From assembly GCF_000003815.2 (NCBI RefSeq), contig NC_049990.1, forward strand, positions 21,469,026 to 21,533,025: 64,000 bases of DNA. The letters run 5' to 3'. Source of the stretch: Branchiostoma floridae. Taxonomy: Eukaryota; Chordata; Leptocardii; Amphioxiformes; Branchiostomatidae. Shown piece after piece: positions 1 through 11,831 of this stretch (positions within the stretch are counted from its first letter, which is position 1; the number at the start of each line of letters is the position of its first letter). A model generated the notes under the pieces. That model did no database searches, had not been told where the DNA came from, and saw nothing but the letters and a program-made list of their open reading frames with translations. The translations under genes and the position numbers were made by a program.

Positions 1-1483
1 GGTGCACAATATTCCAGAATAGGCCTGATAAATCCACAGTACACCGTTACCAAGTCAGCCACCGGTAGTCCGAACGTCTTAAACAGTTTCAGATTGTACC
101 CATGGGGAAGCAAGTCCGAGGAAGCTTATTCCATAGCGATGTCAGGTTGATCCGTCTTCTACTCGTATGGTCTGGCCAATGCTTGACTGTGTCTTTTTTA
201 TCAAGTGATAATATCCAGTCTATTATCTTGTTAATAAACTATAGTCTGTGTGGACTGTCTTTGGCTGAGTTCATGTTAACTTTCAAAACGTGTTAGTTCC
301 TAGATTAGTGTTAGTATTAGAGAGTTAGTGTTAAAGTGACAAAACAAACTTTTGAGAAAAACAGTGAAACATTAATAAATCAACAGGAAATCAAACTCAA
401 CAGGAACAAAACGGATAAATCAATAGATAATATAAGATAAATCGGTTCTTCCGTGACAGCACATCTCCATCCTCAAACTTTGACGGTATTGACAAACCTG
501 AAGAATGGGAATACACTACATTAGTCATGATCAACATAATGCACTGGTCAACTAGCCACCGAAAGTGATAGTGATTTCAAAAAGTTGGCATCCTAAAAAA
601 ATTGTTAAATTACCCTAGTTAAAAAGTGTAACATAAAAGGAAATATGTAATAAACAAAACAGTATCAACTCTGTAGCTCGTTTATTCATATCGAGATATT
701 CCTACATTATCCTGTTAATCGGGGCCTGACGCCTGTCATGACCTCAAGTGACCTCCAGTCGGTGCGTTAAAACCGACACATTTCCAACATCTATTGGGAA
801 CGCATCGGAAGACTGACGGAAAAACAATGGGCGGGCGCCATTGATTTGGCCTGATTTCTGGATTTCTGTCGGATCCAACATCGGAAAATCTGAATGTGAA
901 AATCCGACACAAATCTTACATAATTATGTTACCAACCCATTGACAATCCGACCTCCCCGTGCACTGTGTAATGGATCCATATCAATCAATATTCCCATTC
1001 AGTCAATGCAGAGGATACAGCGATCGTGAAGGTGATGCTGGCAGTCAGTAATTATGACCAGGTGAAAGAAAATTGAGGATTGATTTAGTTTACATATCGA
1101 TTTGTAATTCGATATGCTGATTTGCATATTGAAAAGCAATTATTGTGTCTGCTGACCAGCTGGTACCAGTAGGTAGGCACCAGTCATAGAATACACCAGA
1201 TGAATACTCATATTCATAATTACATGATGATACCCCTGTTGTTTCAAATAGCATATCCTCAGATTTAGTGAAATGTGTTGTCTTCCATATTACATTTTGC
1301 CATTATATAAATCAATATATACTTAAAAGCTTTAATAGGTAGTATAAATGTATACATAACGTTTCATCCTACCATAAGCGATCATATCAGTGCCTGGCGT
1401 TAACTAGACACTGGGATGAATATCCAAAACTATATGTTCCAAAGAGGAAGAATATTTAAAGGGTTTTCTATCAAGCTATTTAC
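1..1483. other. Non-coding stretch, probably intron of the leftward zinc-finger gene
   Basis: I see no supported exon here. The ORFs are short, lack family similarity and are not bounded by convincing splice sites. Because the exon at 1484-1666 reads leftwards and ends in a splice donor, this stretch is most simply its first intron, with the remaining exons beyond the window edge. The 720-1000 part is richer in GC and CpG than its surroundings, but I cannot assign it. Confidence 0.4.
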
Positions 1484-1666
1484 CATGCACAAGAAGTGGG
1501 CGGCCACCCCGTCAGCCACATACAGCGTATCGCAGGTCCTCTCCACTTCATACCCGAGGTTACAGAACCCGCACCGGGCCGCCTGGGCTTTCGGGCCGGG
1601 ACTCTTCCCGCTAACATCGCCAGTAGATCTGATCTTCGACGATTTCTTTGTTCGATTAGCCGACAT
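1484..1666 (-). CDS. First coding exon of an extended-PHD-like zinc-finger protein (partial)
   Basis: Reading leftwards from ATG at 1666-1664, 61 codons end at a donor (CATG|GTAAAT) in phase 0. The first 30 residues are basic and Ser/Lys-rich. They are followed by a CxxC pair (residues 32 and 35) and then an AAHFLC motif. This C2...HxxC arrangement is what opens the extended PHD fingers of PHF6-, PHF7- and G2E3-type proteins, where the half-finger precedes a canonical PHD. A chromatin or ubiquitin-ligase role is therefore possible but only inferred. The second half of the finger is not in the window. An in-frame upstream ATG at 1753 would add 29 residues; I prefer 1666 because the longer N-terminus has no recognisable character. 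Confidence 0.5.
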
Positions 1667-2060
1667 GATGCCACTTTCACTTTCTGTTGTTGTTGGGCCC
1701 TCCCACTCCCAGCATGCAGCAGCTACACAAAGGATGACGGTCCGGTACTTCAAGCAGATATTTGGAGGGGATCTCAGAACATTTTTTTCGCGACGATGTT
1801 TTCTGATAGTCTACAATCGCAAGGCAGTGAAAATATATGCATATTCTGATATGTGTAGATTGGTAAAATCCTATTGATTGATACTATGAGTAGTCAGCCA
1901 ATGAATGAGCAGTACAATGTTTACAGTACAACCCAGCCACGCGTGGCCACGCCCCCTCCAGCAGAGTTTCAAAACAACCAAGATGGCGCCCTAAGAATGG
2001 ACCGGGGACTCTCCAGAAAATGGAGCTTTCCGTGGTATATCAACAAGTCTTAGTAGTTAT
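1667..2060. promoter_or_regulatory. Putative promoter of the leftward zinc-finger gene
   Basis: Immediately upstream of the leftward first exon the DNA turns locally GC- and CpG-rich around 1930-2030. It contains a YY1-type core AAGATGGCG at about 1979-1987, on the plus strand. Such sites often lie at TATA-less start sites. No TATA box is obvious and the transcription start cannot be fixed from sequence alone. Confidence 0.3.
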
Positions 2061-2888
2061 CCTCGTGCCTAATGTTTCTTAAGACCTTTGTGCGCCAGGA
2101 CAGGACCGTTAGATCTATGTTGCATCTCAGAGACGACTAATATAACGCCATAGAACCATAGAAACTAACATGGTTATTGTACACTCTTTGTGACATTCAT
2201 AATTTTATAACACGTTTAACGTCAAGTTACTAACTGTTACATGTAACGTTATCATGGTTAGCTCTGAAGGCTCTTGATCTTAGACTTTCTGAAGTTTCAG
2301 ACCCCCCTGATGATATTACATCAAATGAATAATTTGCATTGAATAATACAATTATTGTCATGATCATTATTAATCCGAAGGTAAAATGTCATTTGCATGG
2401 TGGCATGAACATCAGAGAGTTTGATAGTACACATTGTACAGTTATACAGTATTTTTGAGTCCATGAGTATCAGGTCATTGTTGGAAGGAGTGAGTGACCT
2501 GATTTGACCTTTGCGCCAAACATCATACAAAAAACTCTGAGCTTGTTAATCATCAAACCAAAGTAAATATCTCCTAACAGTAACAGCACAGGCTGCTTGT
2601 CTAAAGTGCACTTCTGAATGGAATAAAGTCATGCCAAATCTGTACGTCCAAAGTTACAGTGAAGAATCATACAAACAGTAAGTGTTCAACAATTTACATA
2701 GAATGCTCTTCTTCAATTAGGGATGCACAAATAATATGCTTTTCAGATTTTGACAAAATTTTGAAAAACCCGGTCATGAGTCAGGGGGGAGTCTCTCTAC
2801 CTCAAGTCTGTTTTACACAGATTCAGGGAGCAAATACAGTTAGGTTCCAATTTTCTCTCACTGTTTTCATCTCAATCAGTTGCCGCTA

Positions 2889-3085
2889 GTTCACCTTTAT
2901 CTGTGGGGTAACCTATAACAATTTGCTGTTAGAAACAATGTTAAGGGATCCAGATATCAAGTCAGTTTAAAATTCAATATCAAAATACTGCAGTTTGTAA
3001 CCTGGCACCGCCGTCAATTTGAAGTCCCTAAATGCCCCAGCTTTAAGAGTAACGGATATAGGTTACCCCGTGGATAAAGGTGAAT
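2889..3085. mobile_element. MITE, family A copy 1 (hAT-like)
   Basis: The ends are inverted copies of each other: GTTCACCTTTATCTGTGGGG on the left and its diverged complement ending GGATAAAGGTGAAT on the right. The interior has no coding capacity. The same ends bound the elements at 18335-18516 and 53586-53788, so this is a three-copy family in the window. It lies just upstream of the first PGGHG exon. Confidence 0.7.
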
Positions 3086-3156
3086 AAGCATTACAGCAAT
3101 CATTGTTTAAGACCAATCTGTTCCTTTTTTCTCTAAGGCAATTTTTGCAGACAAGG

Positions 3157-6100
3157 ATGAGGACTCGCCGTCTGTACCTGGCCCTGTGCCTCACCCTTGT
3201 CCTGTTATTCATCAATGTGGCTGCCTACCAGACCATTCTTGGGAACAACAGCAAGAGAACAAAACTGTTTGCCACAAATGACCAGACTCGGAACAAGTCA
3301 AGGAGAAGGAGACAGGACGCAGATGTGCCTGATATCAGCAACAGTCCTACCATTTTTGAATCTGATAGGTAAGTAACTTGTTGATACATGTCAAAGGCAG
3401 AGACCATACAGGAAGTAGTTTGTATTCTACTGTAACTGTATGATCAATGTATGTATGTATGTATGTATGTAACTGTGCTTCCAAGGTCCATATTGGAGAG
3501 TGGAGCCCAACCCTCTCTTCCACTGCCTTTTTCCACTACAACCAAAGTCAGTTCATTTGCACACAGTTCATTCTTTTCTAGGAGCCAAACTGTTAATATC
3601 TCAACCCCTTATGCCGTCCCTTATCTAGTTTATCAACCAATAGCTATCACTGCCAGTGTTATAATAAAATAAAGACCCAGAAGGGTGAGTATTTATTTTT
3701 GCACTGGCAGTAATATGTGTGGTAATGTTTCATGTTACTACTTTTTCTTCACTTTCAGCACATTCTTTATGGGTTCCCCAAAATTAATTTCGCAACTGAA
3801 CTTGCTGAACCTGTCACACATATGTAATGGAAGTTGCATTCATTGGATGTAATGTGTTGCGGTGTTATTCCATTTATTCCATATAATAGGCTACCAGTGA
3901 CAGGCAACTCCACCATTGGCTACACCCTGAACACACGCCTCATGGCATCCATTGGCAACGGTCACCTAGCAACAACAGTGTACAGCGACACTATATTTGT
4001 CAACGGACTGTACAGTGGCGATGGATTTAAAGGTAGCACATTTTGACAATACTTTATCAGCAAAGTTATAGGCAAAGGCTCTATGTAAATCAAACAGGAT
4101 TGCTTTAGAGGTTATTTGAAATACTGTATATGTACATGCTAATACATGTAAAGCTGTAGCACACCATGTATGTCATTACTAGTAAAGTTTACGTATACAT
4201 GTATTGTAGGAGTGCCATTGTTGTTTGTTGCTTCATGTTTTCATTCACTTCAGGCAGAAGTCATCGGGCTACAATTCCTTCTCAAAACAACATTCGGGCA
4301 ATGCTGCCTTCTGAAGAGGGTGCAGTGCGGAGATTTGCACTTGATGTTGAGAGAGGTATTGTTGAAAACACACTTTACCTTGACTTAAAGTTGAATTTGA
4401 TGACAGTTTCTCAGAAACTTGTTTAGATATAAGTTCCAATTCTGTGGTACATGATTGTGTTTATAGTTCAGTTTCAATTCCTATACAGGTGTTTTCTTTG
4501 AGACCATGACAACAGACCAGGTAACCGTGGAACAGCGAACATACGCACACCAGTTCTACACGCGACTTCTGGTGACGGAGATTCACGTGACACGGGGGCA
4601 AGGCACCGGGGACATTGTGATTGGCTTAACAACAAATCCTGGGTCTGATGGCCAAGACTTCCTGTGGGACTCCATCTCCTCCCCTTCTGTAGCTAGCCGG
4701 TATGGGAGGAGATATGCATAAATTCTTAGACTTTTGAGAAGTAATACATGTACATCGACAACGACTTACAAGTAATGAGCCATTGTCAAAGACTGATTTC
4801 ATTCGCTTGAATGACAAATGAATGTGAACAGAAAGTTGATTTCCTTATCAGCATGCATAGATAATACTACAGAAGTGAGAATGCAATGCGATTAGTATTT
4901 GACATGCTTCAACCTTTCATTTCCTAGATGTACATGATTTGCTTTACTGAACACTTCATTGTAGGTACAGACACGGTACCATCAATGTGACAGAAACAGC
5001 AACCAGCACCAGATCTGAAGTACACATGTACTGGACACCAGTTCCGAGTTCCATCACACTGGCAAGTTCTGAGTACGTATAACTCTGAATGCCATCCCTG
5101 TCCCTTAGCCTGAATGCTGTCCTTTGTGCTGAATGCTATCCCAGACCCTGGTTTTGAATGGTGTTTCTGGTACTGAATGCTCTCTGTTTTGTTTGGTATT
5201 GTATGCTGAATGCTATCCTGGGCACTGGATTTGAAAACTGTCCCTGTCCTTGGTGCTGAAGAGTGCTTATCAATTGGTATTAAGCACTATCCATGTATTT
5301 ACACTGAAGAAACAATAATTATAATTGTCTAACATAGGTGGCTAAAAGTACACAGACTTTCTGTCATGAAAGTAATAGATTATCAGTTGTTTTGTTTTGT
5401 TTTCACAAAGCTAATGTGTAATATGTTCTTTAACACCTACGCCACTACTTGTACGACCAATTTATTTGTTTAATAGTTGTTGCCATGCATTTCAGCTTGT
5501 ATGATTGTCAAGTAATATTTTGTTCATTCATCACAGATCACAGAAGAGCGTTTCATACATCGCCTCCATCGACACAGACCAAGCAACGGCCAGGGAATCC
5601 TTCGAAATCGGGCGACAGTTTGCTCGCAGCGATCTCTACCCAACTCACTTGGCAGCCTGGAGAAAGGTGTGGGATGCAGGACGTATTGAAGTGGAGGGGA
5701 ACTTGAATCTACAGAAGATCATCAACGGTGCTCTGTATTATATCCTGAGCTCTCTACCTGCTCAGGAACACTACGGGACAGCTAATCAGTTCTATGGACT
5801 CAGTCCAGGAGGACTGGCCAATGGGAAACTTCTACAGGTTATTTTTAACATTGATTTCTTATGTTAACATACTGCAGTATTTCTAGTAAGTGGATGGTGT
5901 CCCTTACATCGAGAGGTTATTGGAACAGCTCTTTGAAAATCAATTGCTTTCTTGGAAAATATGTTGGAAATTTTGCTCCTAGCATGTTAAAAGCACTATT
6001 AATATCAATAAGGACTGTGGTGATTTCAGGATAACTTAAAAGGTGACAATGAGATATGGTAAAGTAGAGATCTGAGATAAGTTAAGAAGTGGATTCCATC

Positions 6101-9100
6101 TCAATTGGAACCAATTGAAACTTAGCTGTCTGCTTTTTTTTTTTTTTTTTTTTTTTTGTTGAATAATGTGCTAGCTATCTCATTGGTCCTAAATGAATCT
6201 CATTTTGCTGAATAATGTGCTGGTTTTCTTGTCACCAGGACTACCAAGGCCACTCGTTCTGGGACACAGAAACCTGGATGTACCCACCTATCCTCATGCT
6301 GCACCCAACACTAGCTAAGGACATCCTGAGCTACAGGATACATGTCAGAGGGCCTGCCTATGATCGGGCACAACAAAATGGGCACCAGGGACTCAGGTTC
6401 CCCTGGGAAAGTGCTTTCACTGGTGTTGAGGTATAGGTTTACCTGGCTTATTAGATGTCAGAAACCATCTGTTAATTGTGCTGTTTTCCAAAAAATGATG
6501 TTTGTAGTGTAACTATATGTGTATTTCTTTTAGAGTTATCATTTTTTCATCTTTATGTGAGTTATATAGACGTAATTTCCCGACATTTTGGTCATGTGAA
6601 AGTTTTTGTAGGTAATGGGGAGAAAGTGCCATCATTATTTACACAGTATTTAGACTTATAACACTGGCCTGTGTTTACACAATCTCTCACTGGCTAAGGT
6701 TAATGACCCTCTCCCGAGGTGGCGGCAACTATAGGGCCGGTGGTTAGGAGCACAATTTTAGTCAGTTTGATACGGGTAATACTTTTTTCAGTTGTTTTCT
6801 TTGAGACTCATAACAGACCAGGTAACCGTGGAATAGGGGATATACGCAAAGTATTTCAGTGAAAATGATTATGGTTTTCAAGAACTAATTTGTAGAAGGA
6901 ATTGCCTTATCACTGTTCTATAATCTGCAGGTCACTCCAGGTGACATCTGTTGGGAGTGCCGAGAAAACCAGCAGCACATCACCGGAGACATCGCGTTCG
7001 CAGCCCGCCAGTACGTCTCCGCGACACGCGACCTCGGCTGGTTACAGGACGAGAACGGCTGGGAGCTCATCAGGGAGACGGCCAGGTTCTGGAAAAGCCG
7101 ACCGACCTTCAATCGGAAAAGGGGGCTGTACGATATAAATGGTTAGCCTCTGAAGTTGAACCTATACTTTCACAGCATGCATGGTTGTCATCTTAGCACT
7201 CTGAAGTAGCCTTTGAAATACCCTATCTGTACTGGTTATGGAGATAGGTAGGAGGGAGAGGGTTAAACAGATGCCTGGCTTCAATCCAATCATCCAATGA
7301 AAATTGTACCATCAGAAAGACTTGTATATAAAGATATTGCACATAGATGTGCATGATTATGTTTGCAACATTTTTCCAATCAATGAGTACCATTGTAACA
7401 GTGTACAGAAAAGTAGACAGAGATGAAAATAGCTCAAAATACATGACAGGCCAAGACTGTATGTGTTACAACACTCTACATTTAGGTAGATAAATGTAGA
7501 TGTGCATTGTGCTGCCCATACCATTGGCTTTAAAACACAAAACACAAGAGTTGTAACTTGTTACTATTATCTCCAAACTGGAGCAATTCATTACTGTGAT
7601 TGCATGTTTCTTGACTGTATTATTTTATCTTACTGTACAAACAATGCAGGGGTCATGCCACCGGATGAATTCCACCATACAGTCAACAACTCCATCTACA
7701 CCAATGTGGTGGCCAAACTCAGTATGGACTTTGCTAACTACACGGCATGTCTGGTGGGAGAGGCAGAGGAAACAGCTGGGGAGGTGGAGTCCTGGGTCAC
7801 AGATGTGGGGGATAGGCTTTACCTACCAGAGATTACTGATGAAAAATATCACCCAGAGTTTGAGGGGTATCCAAAAGGTAAGGACCAGAAGTGATTCATG
7901 TGCATGTACATGTATTTTACTTTGGTTTGCCTCATTTTTAACCCTCTCAGCACGTCATAAAATTTTTTCCTGTATACCATATACGACATATAATTTCAGT
8001 CTATACAGGTGTCAATTAGTACTTTTTGTTAATTATTATTACAGCTGCTATGTAAGGAGTAGACTAGGAAAACTATATATTTCTGGAAAGCTCACAGACT
8101 GGCCTTTCCAATAAAAGCAAAATAAACATCATACCATCAATCTGATAGTAGTAATAGTAATAACAATAAACAAAAACACAATATGCAAAACAAAACAAAA
8201 ACATGTCTCACAAAATAAAAAGTCCATTCAGGGGCAAAAACATACTTTACTTATCCTGAAACTACACAGAAATACATTATAATACAAGAGCAATGCTGGT
8301 ATTATGTGATGGGCATCAAACATCTTCACACTGCTCATCATCTTCATCGATGTTGTCACTGCTGGATGCTGGGGAGAAAACCAAAATATAGTTTATAATA
8401 ATCACATGTTTTGTTGTTGAACAATTGTATTGTTGTATTATCATGTGAAATTGTTGTTTTGTTGAGGAAAAATTGTAGTAATATTATTTAAAAATAGTAC
8501 AACTTCCAACCACTTTCATTTATATGTTCACATAAGTATAACTACAAGCTCTGACAATATCTAAAAAAAAAAAATTTGAAAAAAAAAAATTTGAAAAAAA
8601 AAGGTTTGCTATCGCAAGCCTGTAAAACAGAACAGGTTCTGCTATCGCAAACCTGTAAAATGCAGCTAGATATTAGCAGTACGAAACCGCAAACCTGGCA
8701 TGAACAGACAGCAGCTAATATTCAACAAAAAACCCCGTTGTTTACCTTGTTGTTCGTCACTTTCCCCGCTGGTGGGAGCCTTCATTATCGGCCGATGAGG
8801 CCCCTGAAGCACTCATGATTATCTAGCGTCTGGATTACGTTCAAATAAGGTTTGAATGAAGTCAAAATGCTGTATGTTTTCTGATTGATTGGTTCTCTTA
8901 CAATTACCAGCGTTCTAGTTGTGGGATTCGTCATGATGGTGGGCAGGGAGTTCAAAATCCAAAATGTGACGTACGAAGCCCCGTACGTGGCTTCTCGCGG
9001 TCTACGGGAAAGCCACGAAAATGGCTTTTCGTGCTGAGAGGGTTAACAAGGTTTTGAATACTAGATGATTATTTTTGTATTTGTGGTGAAATGAAACCAT

Positions 9101-11831
9101 TGCTGAATTGCCTTTTCGTTGTTGTTGTGCCTGTCCCTGGTGCTGAAAGCTAATCCAGACCCAGGTTCTGAATGCATACGTAGTATTGAATGCTGTCCCT
9201 TGTGCTTGTTATTGTACCTGTCAACAGTACTATATGCTATCCCTGCCCCTAATACTGAATGTTGTCCATTGTGCTAAATGCTAACTTAGACCCTGGTTTT
9301 GAATGCTGATCTTGGTACTGAATGCTCTCTAATTTGTTTGCTGTATTGTGTGCTAAATGCTATCCCGATGGCACTGGTTCTGAAATGTACCTGTCCTTGG
9401 TGCTGAAAGCTGCTTTTTGTCCCTTTGTATGGATGCTGAACACTACCCCAACCCCTGAATACTGCCGTTGTCAATGGATGTTAAGTATTATCCCTGTCCT
9501 TGGTACTGAATGCTGTGTGTGCTAGTGAATGTTAGTATTTTAGTAGCTGATGTATTTTATATCTGAACTGTCAATCATTCCTGTTGCCAGGAGAACTGAT
9601 CAAACAGGCAGATGTCATCCTCCTGGGCTACCCCTTGATGTGGAAGATGTCAGATGAAGTAAGGAAGAATGACCTGAATGTCTATGAAGAGGTAAGGAAA
9701 TGGAATTGAAATAGCATAGAGAAGAGCTACAGTAACTATTGATGCCTTTTGTGCTTTTATTGCTATGTTTGTACATTGTGGAGGTGTTTTGATGTATGCT
9801 ATTAACTAAAGAATTGGAATGTTTTTTTTTTTATGGTAGCCTTTCTACTGCAAAATTATAAAATACGACCAGCAAGTTCTTGCGCATGGCCCCTCCCCTT
9901 GCTTCAACACAAGCTTAAGACATTGTGAATCTTTCTTTTCCTATTATCCCAAAATCATGTACCCTTAAGATGAAGTATTTAAGACTAGAAATAAAACTTG
10001 GACTGTACCATTTCAGGTGACGGACCCTACAGGCCCAGCCATGACATGGAGCATGTTCTGTATTGGGTGGTTGGAGCTGCAGGAGTACAGCAAGGCCAGT
10101 CAGATGTTCCAGGACAGCTACAGTATCTATGTCAAGGAGCCTTTCAAGGTCAGGAAAACTACAAAAAAATCTGTCAATAACAATATAAAAAGAAGGCCGG
10201 AGCTTAAATGTCCTATTGAGAAGGGAAGCGGTCAAGGAAAGATACATGTAATTACAATACAATCAGTCATGTAAGAATATAATTGAAGTAAGGAGTGAGG
10301 AACATGTCTTGATGGCTTTCTCCTCCACTTTTAGGTGTAATATCCATCAGGAATGATATTTTCTAATGTCAATTTTAGTAATTTTAGTAATTTAAGAGAT
10401 ACTATAATATGTGATAGCAAATGTCCTTACTTATGAATTTCTTTTATCCAGTGCACTAAAATGTAAATATCCACTATCTTGCCTCTTATAAATTGAACAT
10501 TATAAAGCATTTGCATGTCCACAGAAACTCAAAGTTCATATTGTTGCTTTTCCTCAGATTTGGACAGAAGCACACCAGGGTTTGGGTGCAGTTAACTTCA
10601 TCACAGGCATGGGAGGGTTTCTGCAGGCCGTGCTGTTTGGGTACGGCGGGTTCCGTCTACATGTGGACCATCTGGACCTCAACCCTGTTCTACCACCAGA
10701 CACAGACAGGTAACCATGTTTACAGTTTGTTTGGCTTTGAATGGGATTCTTCACAGCCAGTATTATGCAAGATTAAACAGTTACTTATTATAAGCAACTG
10801 GATAGGTCTGTAAATGGTCAGACGTGTCAGCCAGCATCCACTGTATTTTGTCAGTGACTGGACCTGAAACTGGAGTTTACCAAGTATTGAAACAAAACTC
10901 TGAATTAGTATTTTTATCTGGTACATTTTGGTTAAATACCTGGCAAAGTCTTCACTATTTTTCCTATGATCACACTTACTGTACATTCTTCTTCTATGCC
11001 CTGTTCTTTTGTATGGTGGTGATGATATTGGAATAGTCCATTTTCCCCACAAAGAAAATGGTAGAGTCCATAATTAGAACCATTGACTAGCCTACCTGCG
11101 CAGGATTTTAATAATCCTCTTTTGTCATTCTATCCCAACAGCATGAAAATCTATGGTTTAGACTACTTGGGTTCCTCTTTAGACTTCACCATCAGCAGGG
11201 ACCAGGTCACCATTAATGTAACCTCCCTGGGAGGGGACTATCCATTAGAGATAAAGGCAGGTGATACCAGCTACACTCTCCAGGAAGGTATGTACTTGAT
11301 CCATGTTGTTACCTAATTTAGCCCTACAAAATATAGAAGCTTACTCTCCAAGCAGAGGTTTAGCTCCGGCTGTTTTTTGACCCGCGAAACATCAAGAAAA
11401 CAGTACAAAATAGAAAGCCTGATAAAGATGCCTAAAAAAAGCAGAGCTTAAACTTCAAATTCATTACACAATTCAAGTACATGATTTGAATGCATGTCAA
11501 GGTTAACAGCAATGATTTATGCTCCCCTTGATGCAAGCAGTTTTCCTTTTTGTATACGTATGAACTAGTCTATTTGAATGTATATAAATGCATAATTTAT
11601 ATGCCTTCAGTTTCATCTATATAAGTTTGTCCAGATATCGTATCCCCTTCATTGTTCTGTTGCACCACAGGAGTTCCAGTACAGCTGCCCCGTGGTCCTG
11701 CTTCCATAGCAACAACCAGGCAGGACTCTAACAGATGCACGCCCCCTGTGGTGGGAGACGGTACTGCAGACAGGCTCAAAGCTACCCTCTGGATGCTCCT
11801 GCTTTCTGTGCTTCTAATAGCAATGCAATAG
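3157..11831 (+). CDS. PGGHG: Protein-glucosylgalactosylhydroxylysine glucosidase (GH65, ATHL1-type), 14 exons
   Basis: Family role: removes glucose from the Glc-Gal disaccharide on hydroxylysine of collagen. Coding exons: 3157-3368, 3890-4032, 4254-4355, 4489-4699, 4965-5072, 5537-5837, 6239-6430, 6931-7141, 7650-7877, 9591-9691, 10017-10148, 10558-10709, 11142-11287, 11671-11831. All phases agree and give 799 residues (human about 737). Visible signatures are FWDTETWMYP (D368), PPDEFHHTVNNS (E500) and IWTEAHQGLGAVNF (E651). These align with the three catalytic carboxylates reported for the human enzyme (Asp301, Glu430, Glu574), with a steady offset of 67-77. The N-terminus (about residues 6-24) is a hydrophobic signal or anchor. 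The C-terminus ends in a hydrophobic tail (about 785-799) after a spacer, resembling a GPI-attachment signal. Both ends are unlike the usual description of the mammalian enzyme and suggest a secretory or surface form. A polypyrimidine tract plus AG at 3149-3150 suggests an upstream 5'UTR exon. Confidence 0.9.
3448..3472. repeat. (TGTA)n microsatellite
   Basis: Short perfect run of TGTA/ATGT units in intron 1 of the PGGHG gene, about 80 bp after the exon 1 donor. Confidence 0.8.
5070..5270. repeat. Minisatellite in PGGHG intron 5 (CTGAATGCT-type units)
   Basis: About eight imperfect units of roughly 22-26 bp built on CTGAATGCTGTCCCTGGTG start right behind the exon 5 donor. The same irregular order of units recurs in intron 9 (9125-9530), so the two stretches are copies of each other rather than independent slippage. 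Confidence 0.75.
6131..6157. repeat. Poly(T) tract in PGGHG intron 6
   Basis: Run of more than 20 consecutive T bases. About 100 bp later comes the exon 7 acceptor. A similar ATAATGTGCT phrase occurs on both sides, a short direct duplication. Confidence 0.8.
6780..6856 (+). pseudogene. Decayed copy of PGGHG exon 4 start, with acceptor
   Basis: This stretch of intron 7 reads CAG then TTGTTTTCTTTGAGACT... and ACAGACCAGGTAACCGTGGA, almost identical to the first 50 or so bases of true exon 4 at 4489. It keeps a pyrimidine-rich acceptor. Relative to exon 4 it has small indels and substitutions that break the reading frame and create a stop (GGAATAG region). It is an internal exon duplicate that has decayed, not a usable exon. 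Confidence 0.8.
7942..9042. mobile_element. Non-autonomous piggyBac-like element in PGGHG intron 9
   Basis: Termini are CCCTCTCAGCACG on the left and CGTGCTGAGAGGG on the right, perfect inverted repeats. Each is flanked by TTAA (7938-7941 and 9043-9046). A TTAA target duplication with CCC-starting ends is the hallmark of piggyBac transposons. At 1.1 kb it cannot encode a transposase. On the minus strand it keeps two short exon-like pieces: an ATG-starting segment at about 8740-8816 ending in a donor, and an acidic Asp/Glu-rich segment with a good acceptor at about 8312-8370. Both look like remnants of the acidic N-terminus of a lost transposase, the first now closed by a stop. Internal repeats with GCTATCGCAA lie at 8600-8700. 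Confidence 0.8.
9125..9530. repeat. Minisatellite in PGGHG intron 9, copy of the intron 5 array
   Basis: Imperfect units on CTGAATGCT / CCCTGGTGCTGAAAGCT, in the same irregular order as at 5070-5270, including the phrases GACCCTGGTTTTGAATG and GGTACTGAATGCTCTCT. It lies just downstream of the piggyBac-like element. Confidence 0.75.

Noticed and set aside
1416-1877. 153-residue plus-strand ORF opposite the zinc-finger exon
   Set aside because: It is the antisense shadow of the minus-strand exon, which has the zinc-ligand pattern and a matching donor.
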